From a virus: a stretch of 33,719 nt of DNA. Under the pieces are notes generated by a model. It worked only from the letters and a program-made list of their open reading frames with translations. It searched no databases and had not been told where the DNA came from. Below are positions 17,300 through 23,676 of this stretch, piece by piece; the stretch's first letter is position 1; every line of letters begins with the position of its first letter. Made by a program: the position numbers and the translations under genes. The stretch lies in the IMG/VR virus record IMGVR_UViG_3300025889_000480, positions 1 through 33,719 of that record; one strand, written 5' to 3'.

Positions 17300-17905
17300 A
17301 TGTCTCATTTATTAAACTCTGTAAATAATGTTAAAAGCTCAAGTGATGGAAATATTGATTTAGGATTATCTAGTTTAGTCACTGCTTCATCAAGTAATGA
17401 TCTTTTAGGAATTGATGCAAGCGGTAATGCTAAGAAATTAAGCGCAGGATCAAAAGTTGGAGACATGGCTATGTCTTATGTAGTTCAGTCGGGGGGGTGG
17501 TCGGGGAATATTACTATTACTGATGGTTATCAGTTACGAATCAGGGGTAATAGTTGTACTATACATAGTAATGGTTCTTTAGTTACTCAACATACAGTGG
17601 GATCCGCAAATTTTATTATCGGCTGGACTGTTGTTCCTGGCAATTATTTATTTATATTAAATAATGCTATTGATACAAGTGCAGGCGGTAGTTGTGACTC
17701 TCAGATTTATAATGTTGCTACATCTTCACATGTGGGTCCAAAAGTTCACTATGAAACAGGAAATTTTAGCACTACATTAGTTTATTATGCTAGTGTAGCA
17801 ACTAGTACAAGATTCGAATATCGAGTACTTAATGTCAGCGGTACTTGTACATTTTTTGATGCGACTTCAATGTTTTCTTGTACAATACAAATATTTAAAA
17901 TTTAA
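17300..17905 (+). CDS. Short fibre or virion decoration protein, paralogous N-terminus
   Basis: This 201-residue protein begins MSHLLNSVNNVKSSSDGNID, parallel to the upstream gene (MSH, then V-N/A-N, then S-x-G-N-I). The start at ATG 17300 is one base after the upstream stop; a GTG at 17291 would overlap. The rest is beta-rich with several Cys (NSCTIHSNG, GGSCDSQIYN, GTCTFFDAT) and shows no similarity to its neighbour that I can see. Codon use differs from the core genes: it contains a run of seven G at 17491, CCGC and ACG triplets, which suggests recent acquisition. Confidence 0.5.
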   Translation: MSHLLNSVNNVKSSSDGNIDLGLSSLVTASSSNDLLGIDASGNAKKLSAGSKVGDMAMSYVVQSGGWSGNITITDGYQLRIRGNSCTIHSNGSLVTQHTVGSANFIIGWTVVPGNYLFILNNAIDTSAGGSCDSQIYNVATSSHVGPKVHYETGNFSTTLVYYASVATSTRFEYRVLNVSGTCTFFDATSMFSCTIQIFKI

Positions 17906-17921
17906 GAATTAGGAGTTTATT

Positions 17922-18284
17922 ATGTATGTTACTGTAAAGTGTAATCAATCTCTGCAAATTGGCCAATTAGTATCTTATAGTTCATTAACTGATCAGTGGG
18001 AAATTGCAACTTCAATTTCAGAAGAAATTTCTGTAGTAAAAAGTACTCCTGAAAATAATGGAACAGATGAGAATCCTGAATATGTTTGTAAAATAATTGT
18101 ATCAGGTCCTGCTTACTGTTTAGCATCTCGAGATATTCCTATTCAAGGAGGACAATTAAATATTGAAAGTGGAAAAGCTTTTGTAGATAATTCTTTAACT
18201 GAGTCAGCAGGTTTTATAGTTCCTAAGGACATCAATGAATCTGATAGAGTAATAGATTCTACAATTAAAATTGTTTTGAGATAA
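17922..18284 (+). CDS. Small beta-rich protein, unknown
   Basis: This 120-residue protein has the opening VKCNQSLQIGQLVSYSSLTDQW, which resembles the K-G-D-x-V-Y-x-D type beta-barrel start seen in decoration and fibre accessory proteins. There is no signal peptide or membrane segment. TAGGAG lies well placed before the ATG. It closes the fibre cassette and precedes small membrane proteins. Function cannot be assigned. Confidence 0.4.
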   Translation: MYVTVKCNQSLQIGQLVSYSSLTDQWEIATSISEEISVVKSTPENNGTDENPEYVCKIIVSGPAYCLASRDIPIQGGQLNIESGKAFVDNSLTESAGFIVPKDINESDRVIDSTIKIVLR

Positions 18285-18288
18285 TATT

Positions 18289-18567
18289 ATGAATATATCG
18301 ATAGATGTTTTATTTCAAATTGGTACACTTATCTGTACAGTAATAAGTGTAGTTTGGTATATTTCAAACACACTAGGAGTTATCAATAATAAAATAGATA
18401 AATCTAATCAATTAAATGAAATTCAAGAAAAGAAGCTCGAAAGTTTAGAGAAGTCTGTTTTAAATAATACTTCAGTATGTAGAGATGGGCGGGTTAAGAT
18501 TTGGGAAGATTTAAATAATCTTAAATTACAAGTAGCTAAACTAGAAGGGCAGCATAAAAAAGAATGA
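18289..18567 (+). CDS. Small membrane protein with coiled coil (lysis-associated?)
   Basis: This 92-residue protein has one membrane helix at about residues 8-31 (VLFQIGTLICTVISVVWYI) and a coiled coil over residues 35-90 ending in a basic tail. One membrane helix plus a coil is the layout of XhlA-type holin helpers and of some holins. It lies in the cluster of small membrane genes after the fibre cassette. No strong ribosome site is visible; it starts four bases after the upstream stop. A structural role cannot be excluded. Confidence 0.45.
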   Translation: MNISIDVLFQIGTLICTVISVVWYISNTLGVINNKIDKSNQLNEIQEKKLESLEKSVLNNTSVCRDGRVKIWEDLNNLKLQVAKLEGQHKKE

Positions 18568-18659
18568 CTCCAGAAGATAAAATAGTAATGTATCTTGGAG
18601 TTACTTCTGCATTTATTTTATTTACATTATGTTTATTGCATCATTTGAATATTATATAA
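18564..18659 (+). CDS. 31-residue membrane protein
   Basis: This short frame begins on an ATGA overlap with the upstream gene and encodes MTPEDKIVMYLGVTSAFILF followed by a further 11 residues. Nearly all of it after residue 8 is one hydrophobic helix. The overlap, the short acidic head and the single membrane helix make a real gene plausible. Its 3' end overlaps by 19 bases the end of the converging gene on the other strand. It could be a holin-like or antiholin-like peptide. Confidence 0.4.
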   Translation: MTPEDKIVMYLGVTSAFILFTLCLLHHLNII

Positions 18660-19069
18660 GTAGAAGAAGTTAAGGCTACTGCTCCAAGTGCTACAGCTAC
18701 ATAATTATAAATTTTATTATGTCTTTTTAATTTATTGATTTGCTTTTTCTGCTTTTCAACATCCATCTTAAGCACTCGAATTAAATTTTTTTGTTCTGCT
18801 GGTATAGTATTACAACTGCTCCAACAGTTATCTATTTGAACATTACAAGATTCCACAGAATCAGCAAGAATATCTTTACAATCATTATCAGTAGATTCAA
18901 CTATACTCTTGATTAAAATAAAGTTCTCAGGAGTAAGAGCTAAAAGCTTCTGCTTAATATCATTTGATTGGCCTGGACTTATGATTTTAGATTGAATGAT
19001 TTGAGTATCAGATACTTTTATTTGAGTAATAGTAGTCATCATTAAAAAAGGAATTAGAAATATATTCAT
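18641..19069 (-). CDS. Exported protein with C-terminal membrane anchor, spanin-like?
   Basis: This 142-residue protein has a hydrophobic N-terminus (MNIFLIPFLMMTTITQ, signal peptide-like but with no lipobox Cys), four Cys at 64, 75, 82 and 86, a Lys-rich helix or coil at 93-120, and a membrane helix at 121-140. A signal sequence, a coil and a C-terminal anchor recall unimolecular spanins, though those normally carry a lipoprotein signal. It overlaps the start of its neighbour by one base, so the pair is co-transcribed leftward against the surrounding late genes. A function in lysis or envelope modification is inference. Confidence 0.4.
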   Translation of the reverse strand: MNIFLIPFLMMTTITQIKVSDTQIIQSKIISPGQSNDIKQKLLALTPENFILIKSIVESTDNDCKDILADSVESCNVQIDNCWSSCNTIPAEQKNLIRVLKMDVEKQKKQINKLKRHNKIYNYVAVALGAVALTSSTYIIFK

Positions 19070-19392
19070 TAATCATTACACTCCAGAACTTTATCAAGTG
19101 CTTTATAGTTTTCAACTGCTTCTCTAACTTTGTTTATACAAACATCTTTACAAGTTTTTAGCTTGCATTCAGCTTTACATTGAATCATGTCTTCAGCATA
19201 CTTTTTATTAAGATTCTTTAAATCATCTTTGCAAGTATCCAGTTTAAGAATATCTTCTTTACAAAGAACATCTGCAGGTATAAAGCCCGCTTTTTTACCC
19301 TGATTGTAACTGATGAAAAGAAGTGCTATAAGAACACTTCCTACAAGCATATAGAATTTATTCTCTAAAATTGTTATTATGAATTTATTCAT
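19069..19392 (-). CDS. Membrane-anchored Cys-rich protein, spanin-like?
   Basis: This 107-residue protein has a short cytoplasmic N-terminus, one membrane helix at about 12-30 (KFYMLVGSVLIALLFISYN) and a charged helical domain outside with seven Cys (44, 54, 72, 76, 81, 85, 105). This is the topology of an inner-membrane spanin subunit, but the number of Cys is unusual and would require disulfide chemistry outside the cytoplasm. It is the first gene of a two-gene leftward unit. Its 5' region lies only 31 bases from the start of the next rightward gene. Confidence 0.42.
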   Translation of the reverse strand: MNKFIITILENKFYMLVGSVLIALLFISYNQGKKAGFIPADVLCKEDILKLDTCKDDLKNLNKKYAEDMIQCKAECKLKTCKDVCINKVREAVENYKALDKVLECND

Positions 19393-19423
19393 AGTTAGTT
19401 TCCTTTTGAAAGTGGTTTTTTTT

Positions 19424-19666
19424 ATGATGGATATGAGTACAATTACTAGTTTAGTTTCAATCTTAGGAGTCTGTTTTGCATATCTATCATTTATGAAAGA
19501 TAAATTAAAATCTGCTGAAGAATTTGGAAAACTTCAGCAGAAAGTACAACAGCTTGAAAACCAGGCTAATATGAATGAGAATAGATTTCAAAAGATTGAA
19601 GGTAAGCTAGATGAAATCCAGCAATCTTTAACTAGACTAGAAACCTTACTTCTAGCTCGAGACTAA
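19424..19666 (+). CDS. Small membrane/coiled-coil protein (XhlA-like holin helper)
   Basis: Read from ATG 19424 this gives 80 residues: MMDMSTITSLVSILGVCFAYLSF contains one membrane helix and the remainder is a coiled coil (KLQQKVQQLENQANMNENRF). This is the layout of XhlA-type proteins. An in-frame ATG at 19379 would add 15 hydrophobic residues but would overlap the divergent gene, so 19424 or 19427 is preferred. It resembles the 18289 product in architecture. Its stop is five bases from the end of the converging recT-like gene and no terminator separates them. Confidence 0.45.
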   Translation: MMDMSTITSLVSILGVCFAYLSFMKDKLKSAEEFGKLQQKVQQLENQANMNENRFQKIEGKLDEIQQSLTRLETLLLARD

Positions 19667-19671
19667 TATTA

Positions 19672-20682
19672 TCAAAATTGATTTAAATAATCATAAAATT
19701 GATATTCAGTTTCAAGAATTGATTGAGTATTCATAGATAAATACTTATTGATTTCATGAGATAATTTATCAGCAGCAATTTCATCATAAACATCAATCTT
19801 ATATCCAGCTTCTACTAATTCATGAATTCTATCAATAGTTACCTGGAAAGATTTCAATCTAAGATTGTTTAAAGCTTTTCTAATATGCTCGATGGGATTA
19901 GCATCATAGACATACCCAAGAAGATATTCTTTAATCTCATTAGATAGAGCATCAATAGAATCTGCATCCATCTTATCAAGTTTCATAAGAGCTTCTGAAG
20001 CAGTCATTGAAACAGATTTAAATTCTCTAGGGAATGGATTAGAAGAAGCTTTAGATGGAGTCTTAGTAGTAATGACTTCTTCAACTTCTTCAGCAACAGG
20101 AGCAGGAGCAGGAGGAGGAGGAGTAGTAGGAACTCTTTCAGATTCTACTGATTGATAGATTATAGCATCTCTTTCTTTTTCATTAGTAATAAGAACTTCT
20201 GCTAATTCATCTGGAGAATAAGCAACTCCAATAATATCAGGATAGAAGCATCTTAAAAGAGCTGTTAAACATCTTTTATGTAACATAGTTTTTCTCATTG
20301 TTTTCCAAGCTCTTTGATTTAATAATCCTCTATCTTGAGCATCTTGAGCAGTAAATGAAAAAGTATGTTCAGGAAGATCAGTAAAATCTAATTCATCTCT
20401 TCTTTTAGTACCCAAGATACATTCATCATCTGTTAATTTAATAATTCGAATATATCCACATATTAAAACTCCATTGGAATCTTTATATCTTCTTACTGCT
20501 CCTGCCATCGAATCAGCATTCATAGCAGGCTTTCCTTTAATTACATAAGTATTAGCAAGAGTTACAGCAATATTATAATTAAAGTGATGACCAAATGTTT
20601 CATAAGCAATTCGATTATTATTAAAATCAAATTGGCTATTAGAAAGAGCGGATAAATTTTGTAATTGTTCTTGAGTTAACAT
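19672..20682 (-). CDS. RecT-like single-strand annealing protein
   Basis: This 336-residue protein resembles RecT/Redbeta-family annealing proteins: KGKPAMNADSMAGAVRRY at about 49-66, then TMRKTMLHKRCLTALLR and YPDIIGVAYSPDEL near 128-160, which match the family pattern of a Met-x-x-Arg/Lys-helix followed by P-D-x-x-x-G-x-Y-x-x-D/E-E. A Pro-rich linker (TTPPPPAPAPVAEE, about 185) leads to a helical C-terminal domain. It would pair single strands during replication-linked recombination. No partner exonuclease is recognised beside it. It ends the leftward early operon, and AAGGAA precedes the start. Confidence 0.68.
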   Translation of the reverse strand: MLTQEQLQNLSALSNSQFDFNNNRIAYETFGHHFNYNIAVTLANTYVIKGKPAMNADSMAGAVRRYKDSNGVLICGYIRIIKLTDDECILGTKRRDELDFTDLPEHTFSFTAQDAQDRGLLNQRAWKTMRKTMLHKRCLTALLRCFYPDIIGVAYSPDELAEVLITNEKERDAIIYQSVESERVPTTPPPPAPAPVAEEVEEVITTKTPSKASSNPFPREFKSVSMTASEALMKLDKMDADSIDALSNEIKEYLLGYVYDANPIEHIRKALNNLRLKSFQVTIDRIHELVEAGYKIDVYDEIAADKLSHEINKYLSMNTQSILETEYQFYDYLNQF

Positions 20683-20699
20683 AATATGTTTTCCTTAAA

Positions 20700-20711
20700 A
20701 GTGTAGTGTGT
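20700..20711 (-). promoter_or_regulatory. 12-base leader motif ACACACTACACT (copy 1)
   Basis: On the minus strand this 12-mer lies 17 bases before the recT-like start. The same 12 bases occur on the plus strand at 25964-25975 in the leader of the possible nuclease gene. A shared exact 12-mer in two leaders is unlikely by chance in 33 kb; it may be an operator or an RNA-binding site. Confidence 0.4.
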
Positions 20712-20715
20712 AATG

Positions 20716-21090
20716 TTAGTAAATTGTTTTAATGAAGCTTCTAATCTCACTATCAGAAGCATCTTGTAAAAGATCCATATGCAAAGTAATTAGTCTTGCA
20801 AAGTCTCTATTATCAATCTTTAAAGTATCTGCTGGAAACTCTCCAAGCTGAAATAAAAGATTGTCTGCATAATTCTCAATATCTTCTTTTGTGACTACTG
20901 AAGAATTAAGCAAGAATTGAATGTTATTTTGATAAACCTCCTCAAAGTGTTTAATTGATTGAAGTATAGAGCAAATCATATCTATATTAAGATATTTGGT
21001 ATGCTTAGAAATGATGATTGGATTATCTTCTACTTTATAAAAAGCAATGATAAGAGCAAGAATAGAAGTAAAAAAGAATAATTCTAACAT
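20716..21090 (-). CDS. Unknown protein with N-terminal membrane helix
   Basis: This 124-residue protein starts MLELFFFTSILALIIAFYKV, one membrane helix, and continues as a soluble, helical, acidic domain (YADNLLFQLGEFPADTLKID). It overlaps the Cro-like gene by seven bases and precedes the recT-like gene in the leftward early operon. Early phage membrane proteins of this type are sometimes involved in exclusion or in host takeover; nothing in this sequence decides that. Confidence 0.5.
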   Translation of the reverse strand: MLELFFFTSILALIIAFYKVEDNPIIISKHTKYLNIDMICSILQSIKHFEEVYQNNIQFLLNSSVVTKEDIENYADNLLFQLGEFPADTLKIDNRDFARLITLHMDLLQDASDSEIRSFIKTIY

Positions 21091-21302
21091 GATTGATCTC
21101 TCCTGAAGTCATCTAGAGTTAAAGTTTCATTAGTAAGATAGTTGAGTGAATCAGCTAGTAATAAAGCTTTCTTCATACTCATATTATTATTTAATGTATA
21201 TGATAAAGACTGTTGAGATATATCCATCTTATTAGCTAAATCTGATTGTTTTAATCCTTTAGCAGCTAAAGCTGATCTAACTTTCATTTGTAATCTGTTC
21301 AT
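21084..21302 (-). CDS. Cro/XRE-type DNA-binding protein
   Basis: This 72-residue protein is a single helix-turn-helix domain: LAAKGLKQSDLANKMDISQQ followed by SLSYTLNNN fits the XRE pattern (A-x-x-x-G-x-x-Q-x-x-L-A-x-x-x-x-x-x-x-x-x-S). There is no dimer or cleavage domain as in CI. It is the second gene of the leftward operon starting at 21553 and probably binds the divergent promoter region at 21567-21700. With no integrase in the genome, it is more likely an early-gene switch than a lysogeny repressor. Confidence 0.78.
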   Translation of the reverse strand: MNRLQMKVRSALAAKGLKQSDLANKMDISQQSLSYTLNNNMSMKKALLLADSLNYLTNETLTLDDFRRDQSC

Positions 21303-21553
21303 TATTTGGACTCCAAAGAATACAAGCTATTTAATACATATTGCATCATCATTTTATTATATTCTGAATCATACATTGACATAAAAGGAGTATAGATAAT
21401 TGATGATTGATTCTTTTGTCGATCATAAATGCATCCATAGCTAAAATCGAATCTATAAAGATCAGTATTTAAATAGTCCTGGTATCTATCAGCATGCTTA
21501 GCAAGCTGCTTTACTGAATAACTTCTGATAGTGCTTTCTTTTAATTGTTTCAT
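21302..21553 (-). CDS. Unknown early protein
   Basis: This 83-residue protein has no motif I recognise. It begins KQLKESTIRSYSVKQLAKH, a basic helix, and then is rich in Tyr, Ser and Met (YGCIYDRQKNQSSIIYTPFM). It is the first gene after the leftward promoter and has a strong AAAGGAGG ribosome site seven bases upstream. Its stop overlaps the Cro-like start by one base. Position suggests an abundant early product. Confidence 0.55.
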   Translation of the reverse strand: MKQLKESTIRSYSVKQLAKHADRYQDYLNTDLYRFDFSYGCIYDRQKNQSSIIYTPFMSMYDSEYNKMMMQYVLNSLYSLESK

Positions 21554-21592
21554 TCTTTCCTCCTTTGAATGAAAAGTTTAGTTGATAAGTTG

Positions 21593-21621
21593 ACTCTAAA
21601 GAAATATGTTTACTATGTCAA
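21593..21621 (-). promoter_or_regulatory. Leftward early promoter
   Basis: On the minus strand TTGACA (21621-21616) is separated by 17 bases from TAGAGT (21598-21593), a perfect -35 with a 4/6 -10. It lies 40 bases before the leftward operon start. The region also has TTGAC/GTCAA arms (21590-21594 and 21616-21620) and a GTTGA direct repeat that could be Cro-like operators. Confidence 0.5.
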
Positions 21622-21628
21622 ATATTAT

Positions 21629-21657
21629 TTTACAAAATAAACAAAAAAGTATATAAG
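21629..21657 (+). promoter_or_regulatory. Rightward replication promoter
   Basis: TTTACA at 21629-21634, a 17-base spacer and TATAAG at 21652-21657 give a good sigma70-type promoter. The initiator ATG at 21701 follows with AAAGGAGGAAG as ribosome site. It is back to back with the leftward promoter. Confidence 0.5.
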
Positions 21658-21700
21658 ATAAATATGAAGTTTTAGAAAAGCTCGATCAAAGGAGGAAGCT

Positions 21701-22459
21701 ATGAATGAGTTTGAATTACAAACTTTAATTATGCAAGCGAGAGAAGTTAAGCCTGCTGATAAATTTGTAATGTTATGTATTCTTAAAAATGTAGATTGGA
21801 GTACCTGGAAAGGAACAGTAACTTTATCTTATATAAGTAAGAAGTATGATGTTAATAGAAGAACATTAACTAGAATCATTCAAAGATTAAAAGATCTAGG
21901 ATGGATAAAGATCATAACTAAAGATGATGAAACAAGAATTACAGTAAATATAAAAGATATTGCAGATAAAAAGACACTAGACAAAATGTCTAGTACCCCC
22001 ATAGACAAAATGTCTAGTACCCCTAGACAAAATGACTATACCCCTATAGACAAAATGTCTAGTACCCCTAGACAAAATGTCTATCCTACACTAGACAAAA
22101 TGTCTACTACCCCTAGACAAAATGTCTATCATAACAATATAATCAATAATAACAATATAAACAATAATATAAACAATAATCAGAATCTTGATCAGCAAGC
22201 AAATTCATATGCTGAATATAGAGAGTTATATCTGCAGTTGTATAATGTCGATATAGATCATGCTAGAAGCTACATAAGAGAAGAAAAGTGGAGCTTCTTA
22301 GAAAGAAATAAAGCTTTCCCTAGATGGGTACATTTAAGCAGCTTAGGAGCAGAAGAAAAAGAAAGAGAGATCTTAGCAAGATTTAATTATGTAGGTTTAC
22401 CCATCACAAAAGCTAATTTATTTAAAGATACAGAATGGAGAAGAGAATGCAGAAAATAA
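21701..22459 (+). CDS. Replication initiator with embedded origin (lambda O-like)
   Basis: This 252-residue protein has an N-terminal winged helix (about residues 20-70; YISKKYDVNRRTLTRIIQRL then LGWIKI) typical of phage replisome organisers. Residues 93-143 are low in complexity (DKMSSTP and PRQNVY repeats) because the DNA there holds seven iterons. Residues 143-162 are Asn/Ile-rich from an AT-rich tract. The C-terminal 90 residues (LYLQLYNVDIDHARSYIREE) would contact the helicase loader. As in lambda O, the protein likely binds its own gene to open the origin. The helicase loader gene overlaps the end. A strong ribosome site fixes the start. Confidence 0.85.
   Translation: MNEFELQTLIMQAREVKPADKFVMLCILKNVDWSTWKGTVTLSYISKKYDVNRRTLTRIIQRLKDLGWIKIITKDDETRITVNIKDIADKKTLDKMSSTPIDKMSSTPRQNDYTPIDKMSSTPRQNVYPTLDKMSTTPRQNVYHNNIINNNNINNNINNNQNLDQQANSYAEYRELYLQLYNVDIDHARSYIREEKWSFLERNKAFPRWVHLSSLGAEEKEREILARFNYVGLPITKANLFKDTEWRRECRK
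21977..22128 (+). other. Replication origin: seven iterons inside the initiator gene
   Basis: A 15-base core TAGACAAAATGTCTA, an inverted repeat of TAGACA around AAA, starts at 21978, 22002, 22024 (one mismatch), 22047, 22069, 22092 and 22114. Spacing is 22-24 bases, about two helical turns, so the sites would face the same side. Most copies are followed by (G)TACCCC. Copies are read in two frames, DKMS four times and RQN(V/D)Y three times, so the DNA and not the peptide is conserved. An AT-rich tract follows directly. Confidence 0.88.
22131..22180 (+). other. AT-rich unwinding element of the origin
   Basis: These 50 bases contain five C and no G. They carry repeated AACAATA and AAACAATAAT units, and lie just after the iterons, as in lambda ori. 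The strand asymmetry (A with C, no G) fits a duplex-opening region. Confidence 0.75.
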
Positions 22460-23328
22460 ACTTTAGTCATTTAGAAGAACTTCTTCTATCAATCAAAGCA
22501 AGTATACCTGAAGATAATTCAAGACCTGTTTACTATGATTACTCTTCATTATCTCCTGATCATCTCCATAAGATGGATTTAATTTTAAGAGGAGAAAAGA
22601 GATATTTAGTAGCAGGAGATATTCCTTGTCATTGTCATGCTGGATATGAATCTGGAAGATCAGGTTCTTATCCTATAGCAATTCCTTGTAAACACTGTCA
22701 TAGTTTAAAGCAAGGTTTACAAAGATTACAGAGGGCCCATCTTCCTAATGATGCTTATGAATGCTCTATAGAAAACTATATCTTTGATTCATCTGTACAG
22801 GAGCAACTAGTAAATCAGATTATCACTTCTAAGAAATCAGCAGGAAACATTCCAGCAAGTCTTTTCATGTATGGAGGAGCAGGAAATGGAAAGAGCACTA
22901 TTAGCTATATTATGAGTAAATATCTATGCCTCAATGGATATAGAGTAAAATATATCCATCATTATCATGAATTTCAGAAAGAAAAAAAGTCCTGGTCAAG
23001 TAATGAAAGTCACTTAGATAAACTGCTAGATAATGTTGATGTATTAGTATTTGATGAATTTGGAGGATTAGGAGGAAGATCAAATTATAGTGAATGGTTT
23101 ACATATACAACTATAGAGCTAATTGGAATTATCTATGAAAAGTTTAAAGCTGGTCAATTATCTATTATTATGACTTCTAATATGACTCCAGATTTAATCT
23201 ATAATAAGCTACTCGATAAGAATTCTATGGCATTATCAAGACTACAAAATATCTTTGGGAATCCTCTTCATATCAAAGGACCAGATAGAAGACCAAAGGG
23301 AAATCAAGTTAGTAGCTGGATAAACTAA
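22447..23328 (+). CDS. DnaC-like AAA+ helicase loader
   Basis: This 293-residue protein would deliver the host replicative helicase to the phage origin. Residues 61-84 carry CHC and CKHC pairs, a likely zinc site seen in phage DnaC-type loaders. A Walker A motif GGAGNGKST is at about 143-151, Walker B VLVFDEFGG around 199-207, and IIMTSN is a sensor-1-like element. It is encoded after the initiator as lambda P follows O. Start at ATG 22447 is chosen because GGAG (22437-22440) lies six bases upstream; ATG 22435 is the alternative. No phage helicase was found, so the host helicase is presumably used. Confidence 0.85.
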   Translation: MQKINFSHLEELLLSIKASIPEDNSRPVYYDYSSLSPDHLHKMDLILRGEKRYLVAGDIPCHCHAGYESGRSGSYPIAIPCKHCHSLKQGLQRLQRAHLPNDAYECSIENYIFDSSVQEQLVNQIITSKKSAGNIPASLFMYGGAGNGKSTISYIMSKYLCLNGYRVKYIHHYHEFQKEKKSWSSNESHLDKLLDNVDVLVFDEFGGLGGRSNYSEWFTYTTIELIGIIYEKFKAGQLSIIMTSNMTPDLIYNKLLDKNSMALSRLQNIFGNPLHIKGPDRRPKGNQVSSWIN

Positions 23329-23406
23329 TTGATTTATATATTTTAAAATGTTAAAAAAGAAGCGGGAGTTTCCTCCTTGCTCCTAAATGAGAAAAAACTA
23401 TAGAAG

Positions 23407-23433
23407 AGCTCAGTGTAAAAACTGAGCTTTTTT
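23407..23433 (+). terminator. Rho-independent terminator after the helicase loader
   Basis: A perfect 8-base stem AGCTCAGT/ACTGAGCT with a GTAAAA loop is followed by six T. It ends the rightward replication operon about 80 bases past the loader stop. Confidence 0.85.
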
Positions 23434-23434
23434 A

Positions 23435-23463
23435 TTGACTGTATTTATCAAGTATTATATATT
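23435..23463 (+). promoter_or_regulatory. Promoter in the 23.3-23.7 kb gap
   Basis: TTGACT at 23435-23440, a 17-base spacer and TATATT at 23458-23463 each match consensus at 5/6. It begins one base after the previous terminator and points into a noncoding hairpin region, with no rightward gene before 24.86 kb. This argues for a noncoding transcript. Confidence 0.5.
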
Positions 23464-23469
23464 CATAAT

Positions 23470-23570
23470 ATAAATCTTTCTGAGGGCCCCCTGTATGTAT
23501 TCTTGGCGGAATGACAGGGGGCTTTCTCTATTTTTATTGCTTTTTTAAGTCTAATCAATTAGACTTTTTA
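23470..23570 (+). ncRNA. Candidate small RNA with GC-rich hairpin
   Basis: The predicted transcript starts near 23470. It contains a 9-base stem GCCCCCTGT (23486-23494) with ACAGGGGGC (23514-23522), an inner ATTC/GAAT stem and a TTGGCG loop. It is followed by a U-rich stretch and a second hairpin at 23547-23566 with five T. In an AT-rich genome this GC stem stands out. No open frame with a ribosome site was seen. It could also be simply a tandem terminator. Confidence 0.42.
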
Positions 23571-23571
23571 G
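23547..23571 (+). terminator. Hairpin terminator ending the small RNA
   Basis: AAGTCTAAT and ATTAGACTT form an inverted repeat separated by CA, flanked by six T before and five T after. It can terminate in either direction. The remainder of the gap has a further 15-base inverted repeat GAGTTA-TAG-TAACTC at 23587-23601 of unknown role. Confidence 0.5.
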
Positions 23572-23649
23572 AATTTTAGATTTCTAGAGTTATAGTAACT
23601 CGATTCACTGTAATTAGTATTTAGTTTAGTTTAGGTGATGTTTGCAAAG

Positions 23650-23674
23650 AAACCTCCTTTTAGGAGGTTTTTTT
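23650..23674. terminator. Bidirectional terminator between converging units
   Basis: AAACCTCC/GGAGGTTT with a TTTTA loop is followed by T on the plus strand and, on the minus strand, by TTTCTTT. It lies three bases beyond the end of the leftward dCMP deaminase gene and serves both directions. Confidence 0.8.
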
Positions 23675-23676
23675 GT

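Noticed and set aside
17491-17504. G-quadruplex
   Set aside because: Only runs of seven, two and four G are present, so a stable three-tier structure is not supported.
21977-22128. CRISPR array
   Set aside because: Repeat plus spacer is only 22-24 bases, the spacers are similar to each other (TACCCC), and the segment is inside an open initiator gene.
23587-23601. Short inverted repeat GAGTTA-TAG-TAACTC as a promoter operator
   Set aside because: No promoter or gene start lies next to it, so only its presence is noted.
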